Assembly: GCA_902780235.1 (NCBI GenBank)
Contig: CACZEL010000009.1
Span: 1-63,803, forward strand
Origin: an uncultured Bacteroidales bacterium
GTDB lineage: Bacteria; Bacteroidota; Bacteroidia; Bacteroidales; Paludibacteraceae
Direction of reading: 5' to 3'
DNA length: 63,803 nucleotides
Shown: one piece after another, positions 1 through 7,610 of the stretch
How the letters are laid out: every line of letters starts with the position of its first letter
Position numbering within the stretch: position 1 is the stretch's first letter
The notes under the pieces: generated by a model
The model's input: the letters and a program-made list of their open reading frames with translations, nothing else
Database searches by the model: none
What the model was told of the DNA's origin: nothing
Program-made: the position numbers and the translations under genes

Positions 1-11
1 CCGTTTCAAAA

Positions 12-43
12 TTTGCATATTCCAAAATATTTTTGTACCTTTG
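12..43 (+). promoter_or_regulatory. Bacteroidetes-type promoter
   Basis: The -33 element TTTG is at 12-15 and the -7 element TACCTTTG at 36-43, with a 20-bp spacer. The flanks (GCATATTCC after -33, CAGCGGA after -7) match the other promoters of this window. It should start a transcript near position 50 with a leader of about 190 nt before the gene at 238. Confidence 0.85.
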
Positions 44-55
44 CAGCGGATTTAG

Positions 56-154
56 GAAGAAACCTCTTCTTCGAATTGAGTCGGATGCCATCCGACATCG
101 TTCCCCCGCCTTTCTCATCTTTCCGACCTAAAATAGGGTCAAAATAGGAGGCGG
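56..154 (+). promoter_or_regulatory. Structured 5' leader with several hairpins
   Basis: The leader of the gene at 238 holds a small hairpin (56-60 with 65-69), a perfect 7-bp hairpin GTCGGAT-gcc-ATCCGAC (80-96), and a larger fold pairing CCGCCT (106-111) with AGGCGG (149-154) around an inner GACC/GGTC stem (125-140). The GTCGGAT-N3-ATCCGAC hairpin recurs at 63610-63626 near the other end of the window. No known riboswitch class is recognised; a regulatory role is inference. Confidence 0.5.
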
Positions 155-237
155 AAGCAGAGTGTCTCGTATGCGTCCTAGACCATACTTATTTTTGCTA
201 GCATTTAAACAACACATATACAATCACTTATCAACAC

Positions 238-954
238 ATGGCAAAGCACTTAAAAACACGCATTCAACTGGGTATGAGAGGCATTATTAGCCGTTATGTG
301 CAACTCCCTCCCAATTCTGCACCTCGCACCCGAGGCGTGCGCTATTTTGTGCCTGTAGCCCTTTACGAAGCCTTCTGGGGAGCAATGAATATGGTCAAAG
401 AAGGCCGCCGTTACAAAAAACATATCGTGGTCCGCCGAATGCCTTATGCCAGAGGCCTTCTCCAACTCTATACCTACCATTTCCCCAAGACTTGGTCAGC
501 AGCCTGCGTAGCAAACCGCGAACTCATCAAGCAAGCCCAGCGCCAAGCCCATGCTCTTGAGCACGCTCATACGCCCGAAGCCCTCGAATGGCGTATCCGT
601 TTCTTCAACCATTATTTCTCCGTGGTCAAAGGCGGTGCCAAGCCCGAACCCGGCCTAAAACCCTATACCCGTTTCTATCAATATACCTACGTCGCCATCT
701 ACCGCCAGCTCCAAGCCCAACAACGTCAAACGACCTCAAACGACCTCCAACAACGTCAAACGCTCGAGGTCGTCTCCTTTGATTCTATTGATGTAGAGTC
801 CAAGATTCTTCAATTGCCGGCGGATAGTATCCGTCATTCTTTCTCCCGCACCTATGCCCGTTCCCCGCTCCGTTCCGCTGCCCGCCGCACTTTCCTCGCT
901 CCTTCTCTCGACGAGTCCTTCATCCTCAAACCCCTCGCTTGTTTTTCCGGCTAA
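238..954 (+). CDS. Basic hypothetical protein
   Basis: This encodes 238 residues, strongly basic, with no signal peptide or membrane segment. The N-terminal half is rich in R/K and aromatic residues; the tail is low-complexity with many S/R/P. A stretch near residues 160-175 is encoded by a short tandem DNA repeat (about 722-765, ten-base units AACGACCTCA/C). It has its own promoter and a long structured leader, and the next promoter starts at 1001, so it is a single-gene unit. I do not recognise the family. The leader hairpin is shared with the small-gene cluster at 63226-63803, which suggests the same kind of element. No function is proposed. Confidence 0.65.
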   Translation: MAKHLKTRIQLGMRGIISRYVQLPPNSAPRTRGVRYFVPVALYEAFWGAMNMVKEGRRYKKHIVVRRMPYARGLLQLYTYHFPKTWSAACVANRELIKQAQRQAHALEHAHTPEALEWRIRFFNHYFSVVKGGAKPEPGLKPYTRFYQYTYVAIYRQLQAQQRQTTSNDLQQRQTLEVVSFDSIDVESKILQLPADSIRHSFSRTYARSPLRSAARRTFLAPSLDESFILKPLACFSG

Positions 955-1000
955 ATAGGACCGAAGAAATACTTTCCCAATAATTTTCCCAAGCCTAAAA

Positions 1001-1032
1001 TTTGCGTATTTCGCAAAAAAGTTGTACCTTTG
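1001..1032 (+). promoter_or_regulatory. Bacteroidetes-type promoter
   Basis: TTTG at 1001-1004 and TACCTTTG at 1025-1032, spacer 20 bp, followed by CAGCAAA. It drives the TPR/HTH regulator and probably the two genes after it. Because it lies inside the longest open frame, it shows that the true start codon is downstream, at about 1059. Confidence 0.85.
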
Positions 1033-1058
1033 CAGCAAATTTAATATTAGAAGGATCA

Positions 1059-2270
1059 TTGCATAGAAAAGTATACATAAGGATCTTGCTTGTGCTTGCC
1101 GTTTGTATGATGGCTTGTTCTTTGCCGATGGCGGAGTCGTATTATCGGCAGGGTAGGCAATATCGCGAGGCGGGTGAACCTGTGGCTGCGATGAATGCTT
1201 TCATTGCGGCAACGCGTGTACATTCGTGCGAATACACGTTCAAAGGTCGTTCGTTCAGTAATATGGCGACGATGTGCCGAATCGGCGAGCGGCATGAATT
1301 GGCATATGCTCTGTATGAACAATCCCTCTATCAGTTCGAGTTTGCTCAAGACACGCCGGCACAGGCTTATGCCCTGAACAACATGGCGTGGGAGCAAGCG
1401 GTCTTGGCGCATAAGGAGGAAGCCCTGCGGCTGGTGGATAAAGCCTTGTCTGTTTGTTCCGATACGGCCGTGCAGAACAAAGTGCTTGAGTCGCAGGCTG
1501 CCGCTTGTCTCTATGCCGAAGAGTATGATTCGGTGCTGTATTATGCGCAACAGAGTCCATCCGAATCGGTGTATATGCATATGCTGATGGCGCAAGCTTA
1601 TACGTTCATCGGCATCAACGATTCGGCGCTCTTCTATGCCAAACAAGTCGTGACGCAGACATCCAATCCGCGCTATCTGGACGATGTCTATTATATCCTC
1701 ACTTTCTGTGATTCAACGGCCCAAGCGGACGAGGTTCGTGCGCTGGCTGCCGCACGGACGGACATTCAACGGGATCTGGAGCGCAATAACCCGGAGTGGA
1801 TAGAGGCGATGTTGCTCGCGGAGAACGCTCTCAAGGCTCCTAAGCCGACCTCTCCGAAGACCCTAGTGCTTCTTGTTGGCGTGCTGCTCGTGCTCTTAGC
1901 GATCGTCAGTTTCGTCTTCATCCGGCTTCGCAAACGCAAAGCGGATTCGTTGGAACAACAATGTCGTATTTTACGCCGTTGTACGGATCTGCGAAAGGAA
2001 CTCAACTGGAATAACTATCAGCAGTTTCGTCTCATTTGTAACCTGCGTCTATCGGGCATAGTGGATAAACTGGAGCGCAGAGGGCTCTCTGAACGGGAGA
2101 TACGTATCTGCGTGTTGGTACTGATCGGCTTGTCTTACGCCCAAATGGCGGAAGTGCTCATTCGCGCGGAGAACGGAATAGGAAAAGACAAATACCTCGT
2201 GGCGAAGCACCTTGGTGTGAGCGTCAAAGACCTGCAAGACACCTTGCGTCACATTGCTCGGGACAAATAA
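1059..2270 (+). CDS. TPR lipoprotein/membrane regulator with C-terminal HTH-like region
   Basis: The frame is open from 1002 but overlaps the promoter, so I place the start at TTG 1059, six bases after AGAAGG; it gives a signal ending LAVCMMAC, a lipobox-like site. Residues about 25-240 are helical TPR-like repeats. A single membrane span (TLVLLVGVLLVLLAIVSFVF) follows near residue 270, then a cytoplasmic part ending in a helical, HTH-like region (SEREIRICVLVLIGLSYAQ..., then AKHLGVSVKDL). This architecture, periplasmic TPRs, one membrane helix and a LuxR-like C-terminus, is common in Bacteroidales regulators, so a membrane-bound transcription regulator is likely. The gene at 2272 starts 1 base after its stop, so they are co-transcribed. 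Target genes are unknown. Confidence 0.75.
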   Translation: MHRKVYIRILLVLAVCMMACSLPMAESYYRQGRQYREAGEPVAAMNAFIAATRVHSCEYTFKGRSFSNMATMCRIGERHELAYALYEQSLYQFEFAQDTPAQAYALNNMAWEQAVLAHKEEALRLVDKALSVCSDTAVQNKVLESQAAACLYAEEYDSVLYYAQQSPSESVYMHMLMAQAYTFIGINDSALFYAKQVVTQTSNPRYLDDVYYILTFCDSTAQADEVRALAAARTDIQRDLERNNPEWIEAMLLAENALKAPKPTSPKTLVLLVGVLLVLLAIVSFVFIRLRKRKADSLEQQCRILRRCTDLRKELNWNNYQQFRLICNLRLSGIVDKLERRGLSEREIRICVLVLIGLSYAQMAEVLIRAENGIGKDKYLVAKHLGVSVKDLQDTLRHIARDK

Positions 2271-2271
2271 C

Positions 2272-2787
2272 ATGCGTAGAACCGGATTGACCATATTATT
2301 TCTGTTGCTCGTTATCTGCCTGATGGCGAATAACACGATCTCGATACCGCTGCAGATGTCGGTCTTTCACTATGTCACGCTGGACAAGCCGACCGGCAGT
2401 ACCCCTGATCCGACCGACCCGAACCAGTTCCGCGCTTCGCTCACGGGAAACACATTGCTTATTAAAACACAGGAGGACGCTGTCTCGTACGTGGCGGTTC
2501 AAGAAACGGAAAGTGACCGGCAAGGCGAAGACTATTTCTTTGCTGTCAGTTATGGCGCCGTCTCTTGTCCTATTACCCGTGCAGGAGCTTATACCATCCG
2601 AATCGGTTATTGGAATACGGATTTTGTCGGCTATCTGTGGGTGAAGAAAATCACGGTAGTTGACATCCACGGACATTTATGGAACGCATCGCTGGAAAAG
2701 ATCAACGAACTGCCCGAAGGATTGTATATCGTCCGCTTCGAGACTTCGTTAGGAAACACGATGTTCAAATTTTACAAAAAACCATGA
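2272..2787 (+). CDS. Secreted hypothetical protein (DUF3244-like)
   Basis: 171 residues starting at ATG 2272, just after the regulator's stop. The N-terminus has an export signal (RRTGLTILFLLLVICLMA). The mature part is beta-rich and ends LPEGLYIVRFETSLGNTMFKFYKK, resembling the C-terminal strand of DUF3244-type small beta-sandwich proteins of Bacteroides; that assignment is tentative. Its stop overlaps the ATG of the next gene (ATGA at 2784), so the two are translationally coupled. The co-transcribed regulator and lipoprotein suggest an envelope role; nothing more specific can be seen. Confidence 0.6.
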   Translation: MRRTGLTILFLLLVICLMANNTISIPLQMSVFHYVTLDKPTGSTPDPTDPNQFRASLTGNTLLIKTQEDAVSYVAVQETESDRQGEDYFFAVSYGAVSCPITRAGAYTIRIGYWNTDFVGYLWVKKITVVDIHGHLWNASLEKINELPEGLYIVRFETSLGNTMFKFYKKP

Positions 2788-3224
2788 AAAAGCACCTCTT
2801 TATCATAGTATTGACCCTCATCTGCTTTAGCTCTGTCGGATGTTCCAAAAGGGATACGTATGAACCCATACCTCTCGGTCTTCCGCGTATGATCATCTCA
2901 GGAAAGGTCACCAATACTTCATCCGAACCCTTGGAAGGCATTTATGTCGCTGTCTTCGGCGTGCGCGAACCGGAAGAAAAAGATATCATCACGTATAATT
3001 ATGCCATCACGGATACCGCAGGACAATACACGATCATCCGATACCGCGGACGAGAGATGCCGACGGAAGTAACGGTGGTTGCAACGGATTCTACGGGAGT
3101 TTATCAAGAGCAAGTCATCTTTGCGCCCGTTACGTATGATAAGGAATATCGATCCGGCAATGAGCCCTACAATGCCTTTGTAAATGCGGATTTTGTACTT
3201 TCCCAACAAAATTCCCAACCCTAA
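2784..3224 (+). CDS. Lipoprotein resembling radical-SAM-associated lipoproteins
   Basis: 146 residues. The signal peptide ends in a lipobox (SSVGC). The mature protein begins with a short linker and then has a carboxypeptidase-regulatory-like beta fold: SGKVTNTSSEPLEGIYVAVFG, then a DTAGQYTI stretch, then VTVVATDSTG. Bacteroidales genomes carry a class of such lipoproteins next to SPASM radical SAM proteins (described as radical SAM-associated putative lipoproteins), and one such enzyme lies 1.6 kb downstream at 4841. I infer membership from this resemblance and the context. It starts by ATGA overlap with the preceding gene. Confidence 0.7.
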   Translation: MKKHLFIIVLTLICFSSVGCSKRDTYEPIPLGLPRMIISGKVTNTSSEPLEGIYVAVFGVREPEEKDIITYNYAITDTAGQYTIIRYRGREMPTEVTVVATDSTGVYQEQVIFAPVTYDKEYRSGNEPYNAFVNADFVLSQQNSQP

Positions 3225-3227
3225 AAA

Positions 3228-3258
3228 TTGCATATTCCGAAAAAAGGCAGTACCTTTG
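3228..3258 (+). promoter_or_regulatory. Bacteroidetes-type promoter
   Basis: TTG at 3228-3230 (weaker -33, ATTG) and TACCTTTG at 3251-3258 with the usual 20-bp spacing, followed by CAGCGGA. It precedes the lipoprotein pair at 3285 and 3800. Confidence 0.8.
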
Positions 3259-3284
3259 CAGCGGAATTTAAAATCAACAGGTCT

Positions 3285-3803
3285 ATGAAACGTATTTTTC
3301 TATATGTCTTTGCCTGCGTGTGTCTTTGCGTGTCTTGTAGGAGATATGAGACGGTTACAGATACGTACTATATCAGTAACAAGACAGGGAATGAGGTATG
3401 TGTAGTGTTACAACGCTCTGTTGTTTGGGACACTTGTGTGACCGAGGGACTACATCGGGTGTGGTTTGATTCGAACACGCTGCCTATAGAAGCCGGTAAG
3501 ACCGTGCGACTACATCCTATCAAAAGGACTTTTACGAATCAAGTTGGCGGGCATTGGTGGAGTGTGATACCTGTGATAGGCCATTCAGCCCAACTGATAG
3601 CAGGTACGGACACCATCGTTTGGAGCGCAGAAAGACAGGAGAACTCTTACAGCATGTACTCCAGTGATACCCGTTGGAGTATCTTTAACGTGGAAAACTG
3701 GGAAACGGAAGACTGGAAAAGTTCCAAAGAGCATAAACTGCCGGACATGTATGACCATACTTTTATCATTACCACCGCAGATATAGAAAGGAGCAAACCA
3801 TGA
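3285..3803 (+). CDS. Hypothetical lipoprotein
   Basis: 172 residues from ATG 3285; the open frame extends upstream through the promoter, so this ATG is chosen. The signal peptide is Cys-rich and ends CLCVSC, the lipobox. The mature part starts RRYETVTDTYYISNKTGNEVCVVLQ and is probably a small beta-rich domain with two further cysteines. No family is recognised. Its stop overlaps the next ATG (3800), pairing it with another lipoprotein that has a similar opening theme (YQIGNFSSQDVTVNFYEQ), so the two may be distant relatives acting together. Confidence 0.65.
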   Translation: MKRIFLYVFACVCLCVSCRRYETVTDTYYISNKTGNEVCVVLQRSVVWDTCVTEGLHRVWFDSNTLPIEAGKTVRLHPIKRTFTNQVGGHWWSVIPVIGHSAQLIAGTDTIVWSAERQENSYSMYSSDTRWSIFNVENWETEDWKSSKEHKLPDMYDHTFIITTADIERSKP

Positions 3804-4327
3804 AAAAGTTTATTCTTATAGCCTTTGTGGCTGGTATGACATCCTGTCTTTCTTTGAATCGTCCTGACTATACTCTTTGGGAATCTTACCAGATAGGTAA
3901 CTTTTCCTCTCAAGATGTCACCGTCAATTTTTACGAACAGGGCGCTCCCAAAATGGTGTATGCGGAGATGAACGATCAAGGGTTTGTTACCGGCCTGACT
4001 GGGATGGATTCAAAATTGTGCACTGATTTATGGAGCGGTACACAAATGACCCTTGTGCCCGGACAGACGGCTTTCCTTTATTACTATTATACAAATTCCA
4101 ATGATACAACGCCGCGGTCAAGGGCGTACAATATGTCCATCTGTGGAAACTCGGATCACCGACTATACCTCTTTCAAGAACAACAGTATTATTTTGGCGA
4201 TAGTGTCACGGTATCTTTGAATGGCGCAGAAGCAATTCCTATTCCGATTCGGGATGGAGCATCATGGGAAACATGGTACGATGAGAAAAATTTTATCTAT
4301 TACCATTATTGGCGTATTACGGAGTAA
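3800..4327 (+). CDS. Hypothetical lipoprotein
   Basis: 175 residues, coupled to the gene before it by ATGA overlap. The signal peptide ends VAGMTSC. The mature part has features of a small beta-sandwich (SYQIGNFSSQDVTVNFYEQGAP, later GQTAFLYYYYTNSND and QEQQYYFGDSVTVSLNG) and resembles its neighbour in layout. No function can be assigned. It ends 14 bases before the promoter at 4342, so it closes this small operon. Confidence 0.65.
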   Translation: MKKFILIAFVAGMTSCLSLNRPDYTLWESYQIGNFSSQDVTVNFYEQGAPKMVYAEMNDQGFVTGLTGMDSKLCTDLWSGTQMTLVPGQTAFLYYYYTNSNDTTPRSRAYNMSICGNSDHRLYLFQEQQYYFGDSVTVSLNGAEAIPIPIRDGASWETWYDEKNFIYYHYWRITE

Positions 4328-4341
4328 AAAAGGAAGAAAAA

Positions 4342-4373
4342 TTTGCATATATCAAAAAAAAGCTGTATATTTG
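4342..4373 (+). promoter_or_regulatory. Bacteroidetes-type promoter
   Basis: TTTG at 4342-4345 and TATATTTG at 4366-4373, spacer 20 bp, followed by CAGCGCAAA. It drives the two tiny lipoproteins and the radical SAM/SPASM gene. Confidence 0.85.
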
Positions 4374-4397
4374 CAGCGCAAATCAAAAGTGAACGTT

Positions 4398-4634
4398 ATG
4401 AAAGCACGGATGTTAACACGGGTCAATGCGTTGATCGTTTTTCTGATCGGGCTATTAGGCATTGGTACGACCGGCTGTCTGCGAATGAAATACGGCGTGC
4501 CGTATTATGATGATCCGGAGCCTAAAGTCATCGCGGAATACGGCTGTCCGGTGCCGCAAGAGATGCGGGAAAAACTGCAGGAGATTCAAGCAGCAGAAGC
4601 AGAAATAAAAGAAGCAGAAGAACCCACAAAATAA
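4398..4634 (+). CDS. Small radical-SAM-linked lipoprotein
   Basis: 78 residues from ATG 4398; upstream in-frame codons lie before the promoter. The signal peptide ends GIGTTGC. The mature part begins LRMKYGVPYYDDPEP, and the YGVPY segment near the start is typical of lipoproteins found beside SPASM radical SAM genes in Bacteroidales. A Cys-Pro pair follows (EYGCPVPQ) and the tail is a charged helix rich in E/A/K. It is the first gene of a three-gene operon with 4644 and the radical SAM gene 4841, which makes it a candidate substrate or partner of that enzyme. This is inference from context. Confidence 0.75.
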   Translation: MKARMLTRVNALIVFLIGLLGIGTTGCLRMKYGVPYYDDPEPKVIAEYGCPVPQEMREKLQEIQAAEAEIKEAEEPTK

Positions 4635-4643
4635 GTTGTTTTT

Positions 4644-4844
4644 ATGCGTATTCTTTGGGATAAAATATTACGGATGGGCATCAAGCTGTGTATGCTGACC
4701 GGCGTGGCGTTTACGTTCGCGGCTTGTTATGCACCGGCGCCACCCGATCGGTGGATAGAGCCGGAGTACCAGCGCGATCAGGAGCAGACGGAGCAGCAGA
4801 TACAGGCTGCTTATGACCAAACGGACGAACAAGAAGCCGAATGA
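4644..4844 (+). CDS. Tiny lipoprotein next to radical SAM gene
   Basis: 66 residues. A signal peptide ends FTFAAC; the mature part is only about 40 residues, YAPAPPDRWIEPEYQRDQ followed by a Q/E/D-rich tail, with no cysteine besides the lipobox one. It starts 9 bases after the previous stop and overlaps the radical SAM start codon (ATGA at 4841), so the three are translated together. Its size and location suggest a substrate or membrane anchor for the radical SAM/SPASM protein, but the sequence does not decide this. Confidence 0.7.
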   Translation: MRILWDKILRMGIKLCMLTGVAFTFAACYAPAPPDRWIEPEYQRDQEQTEQQIQAAYDQTDEQEAE

Positions 4845-5914
4845 TGAATCTGCGTCTGAAATTAGCATTATGGTTGGAGCGCCTGAGGCGGCAAAACCTC
4901 AAGCAGCTTCACCCGTTGCAACAGCTGTTCTGGGAGTCCACGCTGCGCTGCAACGTGCATTGTCTGCATTGCGGGAGTGACTGCGTGGCATCGGTGGAGA
5001 CGCCGGACATGCCTGCCGAGGATTTCCTGCATGTGATCGACACGGAGATCACGCCGCATGTCGATCCGCATAAGGTGCTGATTATCATCTCCGGCGGTGA
5101 ACCGCTGATGCGCAAGGACTTGGCGGATATCGGTCGTGCGCTTCACCAACGCGGCTACCCGTGGGGCATGGTGACGAACGGTCTGGCGCTGACGGAGAAG
5201 CGCTTTGATGAACTGCTGGACGCCGGTCTGCGTTCGATCACCGTCTCGTGCGACGGACTGGAGCAAGATCATATATGGCTTCGCCAACACCCGCTGGCTT
5301 TCGAAGGCGCGACGAGGGCGATAAAGCTAATAGCCAATAGCCAACAGCCAATAGCCTGGGACGTGGTGACATGCGTGAATCAGCGGACGATCGACCATCT
5401 GCCGGCGATCCGCGACATGCTGTGGGGCTTGGGCGTACGCGACTGGCGGATCTTCGGCATCGATCCGATGGGTAGGGCAGCCGAGAACCCTGAACTGCTG
5501 CTGACGGACGAGCAGTTCAAGGCGCTGATGGATTTTATTGTGGCAGAACGCGAAGCGGGACGGCATGTGTCATATTCATGTGAAGGCTATCTGGGTTCGT
5601 ACGAAGGCCGCGTCCGTGATCATCTCTACCAATGTGCCGCCGGCATCAGCGTGGCTTCCATCCTCATCGACGGTTCGATCTCTGCTTGCACCTCCATCCG
5701 CGGCAAGTACTACCAGGGCAATATATACAAGGACTCGTTCTGGGAGGTATGGGAGCATGGCTTCCAGCCGTACCGCGACCGCTCGTGGATGAAAGAATGC
5801 GCGCCCTGCAAGGACTGCAAAGCGTTCGCTTTCTGCGAAGGGAACGGCATGCATCTGAGGCGCGAGGACGGCAGTCTGATGCTGTGTCATCTGCATCGCC
5901 TCGGGTTGGAATAA
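4841..5914 (+). CDS. Radical SAM/SPASM protein, lipoprotein-associated
   Basis: 357 residues. The radical SAM cluster motif CNVHCLHC is at residues 37-44, followed by GGEPLMR (the GGE motif) near 87 and an SCDGL segment near 140. From about residue 267 a SPASM domain carries many cysteines (QCAAG, ISACTS, CAPCKDC, FAFCEG, MLCHLH) for auxiliary iron-sulfur clusters. Such proteins modify peptides or proteins through radical chemistry; in Bacteroidales a distinct class sits beside small lipoproteins, as here. Residues about 162-172 (LIANSQQPIA) come from a 7-bp tandem repeat array (5326-5356) that is repeated exactly in the phosphopantetheinyl transferase gene, so they are probably an insertion in a loop. 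Likely cytoplasmic; the substrate is unknown. Confidence 0.85.
   Translation: MMNLRLKLALWLERLRRQNLKQLHPLQQLFWESTLRCNVHCLHCGSDCVASVETPDMPAEDFLHVIDTEITPHVDPHKVLIIISGGEPLMRKDLADIGRALHQRGYPWGMVTNGLALTEKRFDELLDAGLRSITVSCDGLEQDHIWLRQHPLAFEGATRAIKLIANSQQPIAWDVVTCVNQRTIDHLPAIRDMLWGLGVRDWRIFGIDPMGRAAENPELLLTDEQFKALMDFIVAEREAGRHVSYSCEGYLGSYEGRVRDHLYQCAAGISVASILIDGSISACTSIRGKYYQGNIYKDSFWEVWEHGFQPYRDRSWMKECAPCKDCKAFAFCEGNGMHLRREDGSLMLCHLHRLGLE
5326..5356 (+). repeat. Heptanucleotide array inside radical SAM gene
   Basis: Four and a half units of GCCAATA type (GCTAATA, GCCAATA, GCCAACA, GCCAATA, GCC). The 31 bases are identical to 17850-17880 in an unrelated gene and are read in the same frame. Confidence 0.9.
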
Positions 5915-5955
5915 GAAAATTATAAAAATTATACTTAATTACTCATTTTATCACC

Positions 5956-7071
5956 ATGGACAAGAAGGAAGAGAGAAAGCCTATTTATTTTGGCGGATGG
6001 CAATTCGGGGATGTCATTCGTCAGGAGTTACCGGGACCTTGCGGAGAAGGCGAAGTGCGCTTTCCCAACAATGACTATTTCAAGGGTCATTTCTGTCTGA
6101 GTTATGCCTCTATCTGGGGGTCCGCCTATCTGGCAACAGGAAGGTATGAGTTCGCAGACGGGCGCTATATTGAGCCGGCATATGTGCATTTCGACAAGAC
6201 AGGTACGCTCTTTATGTTAGACGGTTTCTATCGCGTCAAGCACCCGGAGCGTCCGGATTCGTTGGTATGTATCAAGTCGGGCGAATATTACGGCATCGAG
6301 TTGGTGCTGGCAGACGAACCGTTCATCAGGGAATGGTACGCGGGCGAACAGATCGAACGGGAGTCGCCGCTGCAGTTGAAACGATACGAACTGGATGACT
6401 CGAAAGGCGATGATTTCCTGGCTCTCACGCTCTATCTGCATAGCGACGAGGGTGATTTTGAGGTGCTTACCCGCGGTGGACAACTCTCGACGAACCAATA
6501 CGACAACAATATTTTTGAGCCCAGGATCTATCAACGCGTTCAGTTGCCCAACGGCAATATTTATGTAGCGGCTTACAGTTGTACGGCGCTCAAGCAGTTT
6601 GCTCCTTACGACGGCTATGTGACCTATTATGACACAGCCAATAAGCAGTTCCGCGAAGAACTATGGACCGAAGGTGTGCTGGAAAAAGCGGAGGAATGGG
6701 TCAAGGAAAAAGTAGAAGAACCGAAGCCCGAAGAGGCAAAGCCGGAAGAGCCCGTATGGGAAGGCGAACCGATCATCCTGCATCTGCAGTACGGCAACAG
6801 ACACTGGAGTATCAGCAATGCCGGCGAATGGGAGTATGAGCATGAGGACCGCGTGGCGCAATACGGTTCGTTCAAGTTAGTGGGCTTCTACAGTTATGAG
6901 ATCAAGAAGATCGAAGCCGACCGCATCACGATCGTTTCGTATGACGAGACGTATTACCTGACGCCGGACGAACCGCTGCATCTATACAACGAGATCGAAG
7001 GGCGCGAATGGAGCGACGGATGTGTGTACGACGGCGATGAGTACGCGCTGCATATTACCTGGAAGAAATAA
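5956..7071 (+). CDS. Hypothetical protein with MORN-like start
   Basis: 371 residues, no signal peptide or membrane segment, so probably cytoplasmic. The first third has a pattern reminiscent of MORN repeats (GEGEVRFPNNDYFKGHFCL, later GRYEFADGRYIEPAYVHFDKTG). An E/K/P-rich linker (residues about 240-270, EEPKPEEAKPEEP) joins it to a C-terminal beta-rich domain. I do not recognise a family. It lies 41 bases after the radical SAM gene without its own visible promoter and ends at a strong terminator (7074-7099), so it may be the last gene of that operon. Confidence 0.6.
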   Translation: MDKKEERKPIYFGGWQFGDVIRQELPGPCGEGEVRFPNNDYFKGHFCLSYASIWGSAYLATGRYEFADGRYIEPAYVHFDKTGTLFMLDGFYRVKHPERPDSLVCIKSGEYYGIELVLADEPFIREWYAGEQIERESPLQLKRYELDDSKGDDFLALTLYLHSDEGDFEVLTRGGQLSTNQYDNNIFEPRIYQRVQLPNGNIYVAAYSCTALKQFAPYDGYVTYYDTANKQFREELWTEGVLEKAEEWVKEKVEEPKPEEAKPEEPVWEGEPIILHLQYGNRHWSISNAGEWEYEHEDRVAQYGSFKLVGFYSYEIKKIEADRITIVSYDETYYLTPDEPLHLYNEIEGREWSDGCVYDGDEYALHITWKK

Positions 7072-7073
7072 AG

Positions 7074-7099
7074 AAAAAAGCGTCCGAGGACGCTTTTTT
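7074..7099 (+). terminator. Intrinsic terminator
   Basis: Stem GCGTC (7080-7084) / GACGC (7089-7093) with a CGAG loop, flanked by A6 and T6. It can act in both directions, ending the plus-strand gene at 7071 and, with the repeat array, the minus-strand hpf gene. Confidence 0.85.
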
Positions 7100-7161
7100 A
7101 GCTGTTGGCTGTTGGCTGTTGGCTGTTAGCTATTGGCTGTTAGCTATTGGCTGTTAGCTGT
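7100..7161. repeat. Intergenic heptanucleotide array
   Basis: About eight tandem units alternating GCTGTTG, GCTGTTA and GCTATTG. Read on the minus strand this is the GCCAACA/GCCAATA family seen inside several genes. It runs into the 3' end of hpf, whose last codons and stop (AAC AGC TAA) lie within the array. Confidence 0.9.
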
Positions 7162-7429
7162 TTTTGCGCTTTTCCAATTGGCCTTCCAGAGCGGAGAGGC
7201 AAGCGTCGATACCTTCTTCGAAGGTGTCAGCTGTTTTCTCGGCGAACAGCCCTGCGATACGCATCTTCACCTCTTTGTTGGCATTGGTCTGCGGTTTGAT
7301 GACAGACATGCGGATTTCCACTTTGTCATCCGGGTTTAAATGACGTTCAAAACGATTCATTTTCTTCTCAATAAATTGCTCGAGTTTCTCAGCCATCTCG
7401 AAATTTACGGCATTAATAGTCAGATTCAT
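7154..7429 (-). CDS. hpf: Ribosome hibernation promoting factor, short form
   Basis: 91 residues, the normal size of short HPF/YfiA proteins. It shows the fold's features: INAVNFEMAEKLEQFIEKKMNRFERH at the start, the middle strand VEIRMSVIKPQTN, then FAEKTADTFEEGIDACLSALEGQLEKRK. Such proteins bind the 30S subunit in the tRNA/mRNA channel and promote inactive 100S ribosomes in stationary phase. It has its own minus-strand promoter at 7466-7497. Its last codons and stop are formed by the heptanucleotide array at 7100-7161, so the C-terminus has probably been remodelled by the repeat. Confidence 0.9.
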   Translation of the reverse strand: MNLTINAVNFEMAEKLEQFIEKKMNRFERHLNPDDKVEIRMSVIKPQTNANKEVKMRIAGLFAEKTADTFEEGIDACLSALEGQLEKRKNS

Positions 7430-7465
7430 AGTACTAAAATTTTAAGTGTTTTTCAAAATTTGGTG

Positions 7466-7497
7466 CAAAGATACACATTTTTTTGCATATATGCAAA
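7466..7497 (-). promoter_or_regulatory. Promoter of hpf
   Basis: On the minus strand, TTTG (7494-7497) and TATCTTTG (7466-7473), 20-bp spacer, inside the gap between divergent genes hpf and the pectinesterase-like gene. Confidence 0.85.
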
Positions 7498-7555
7498 TAA
7501 AAAGAGATAAAAGTCGAAAGAAAAACGGAAAAAGCGCAAAAAAATCGCACGCGCG

Positions 7556-7587
7556 CTTGTATATGTCATTTTTTTGTAGTATCTTTG
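7556..7587 (+). promoter_or_regulatory. Promoter of the 7611-22457 gene run
   Basis: CTTG at 7556-7559 and TATCTTTG at 7580-7587, spacer 20 bp. It is the only good promoter I see before a nine-gene run with overlaps or gaps of at most 27 bases, and it fixes the start of the first gene at 7611. Confidence 0.8.
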
Positions 7588-7610
7588 CACCGCAAAATGT
7601 GCGAACTGCG

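Noticed and set aside
720-770. Repeat within the first gene as part of the heptamer system
   Set aside because: The units are about ten bases (AACGACCTCA) and the sequence does not match any heptamer family in the window.
7446-7610. Earlier start for the pectinesterase-like gene at 7446 or 7563
   Set aside because: Both lie before or across the -7 element at 7580-7587; ATG 7611 starts a proper signal peptide.
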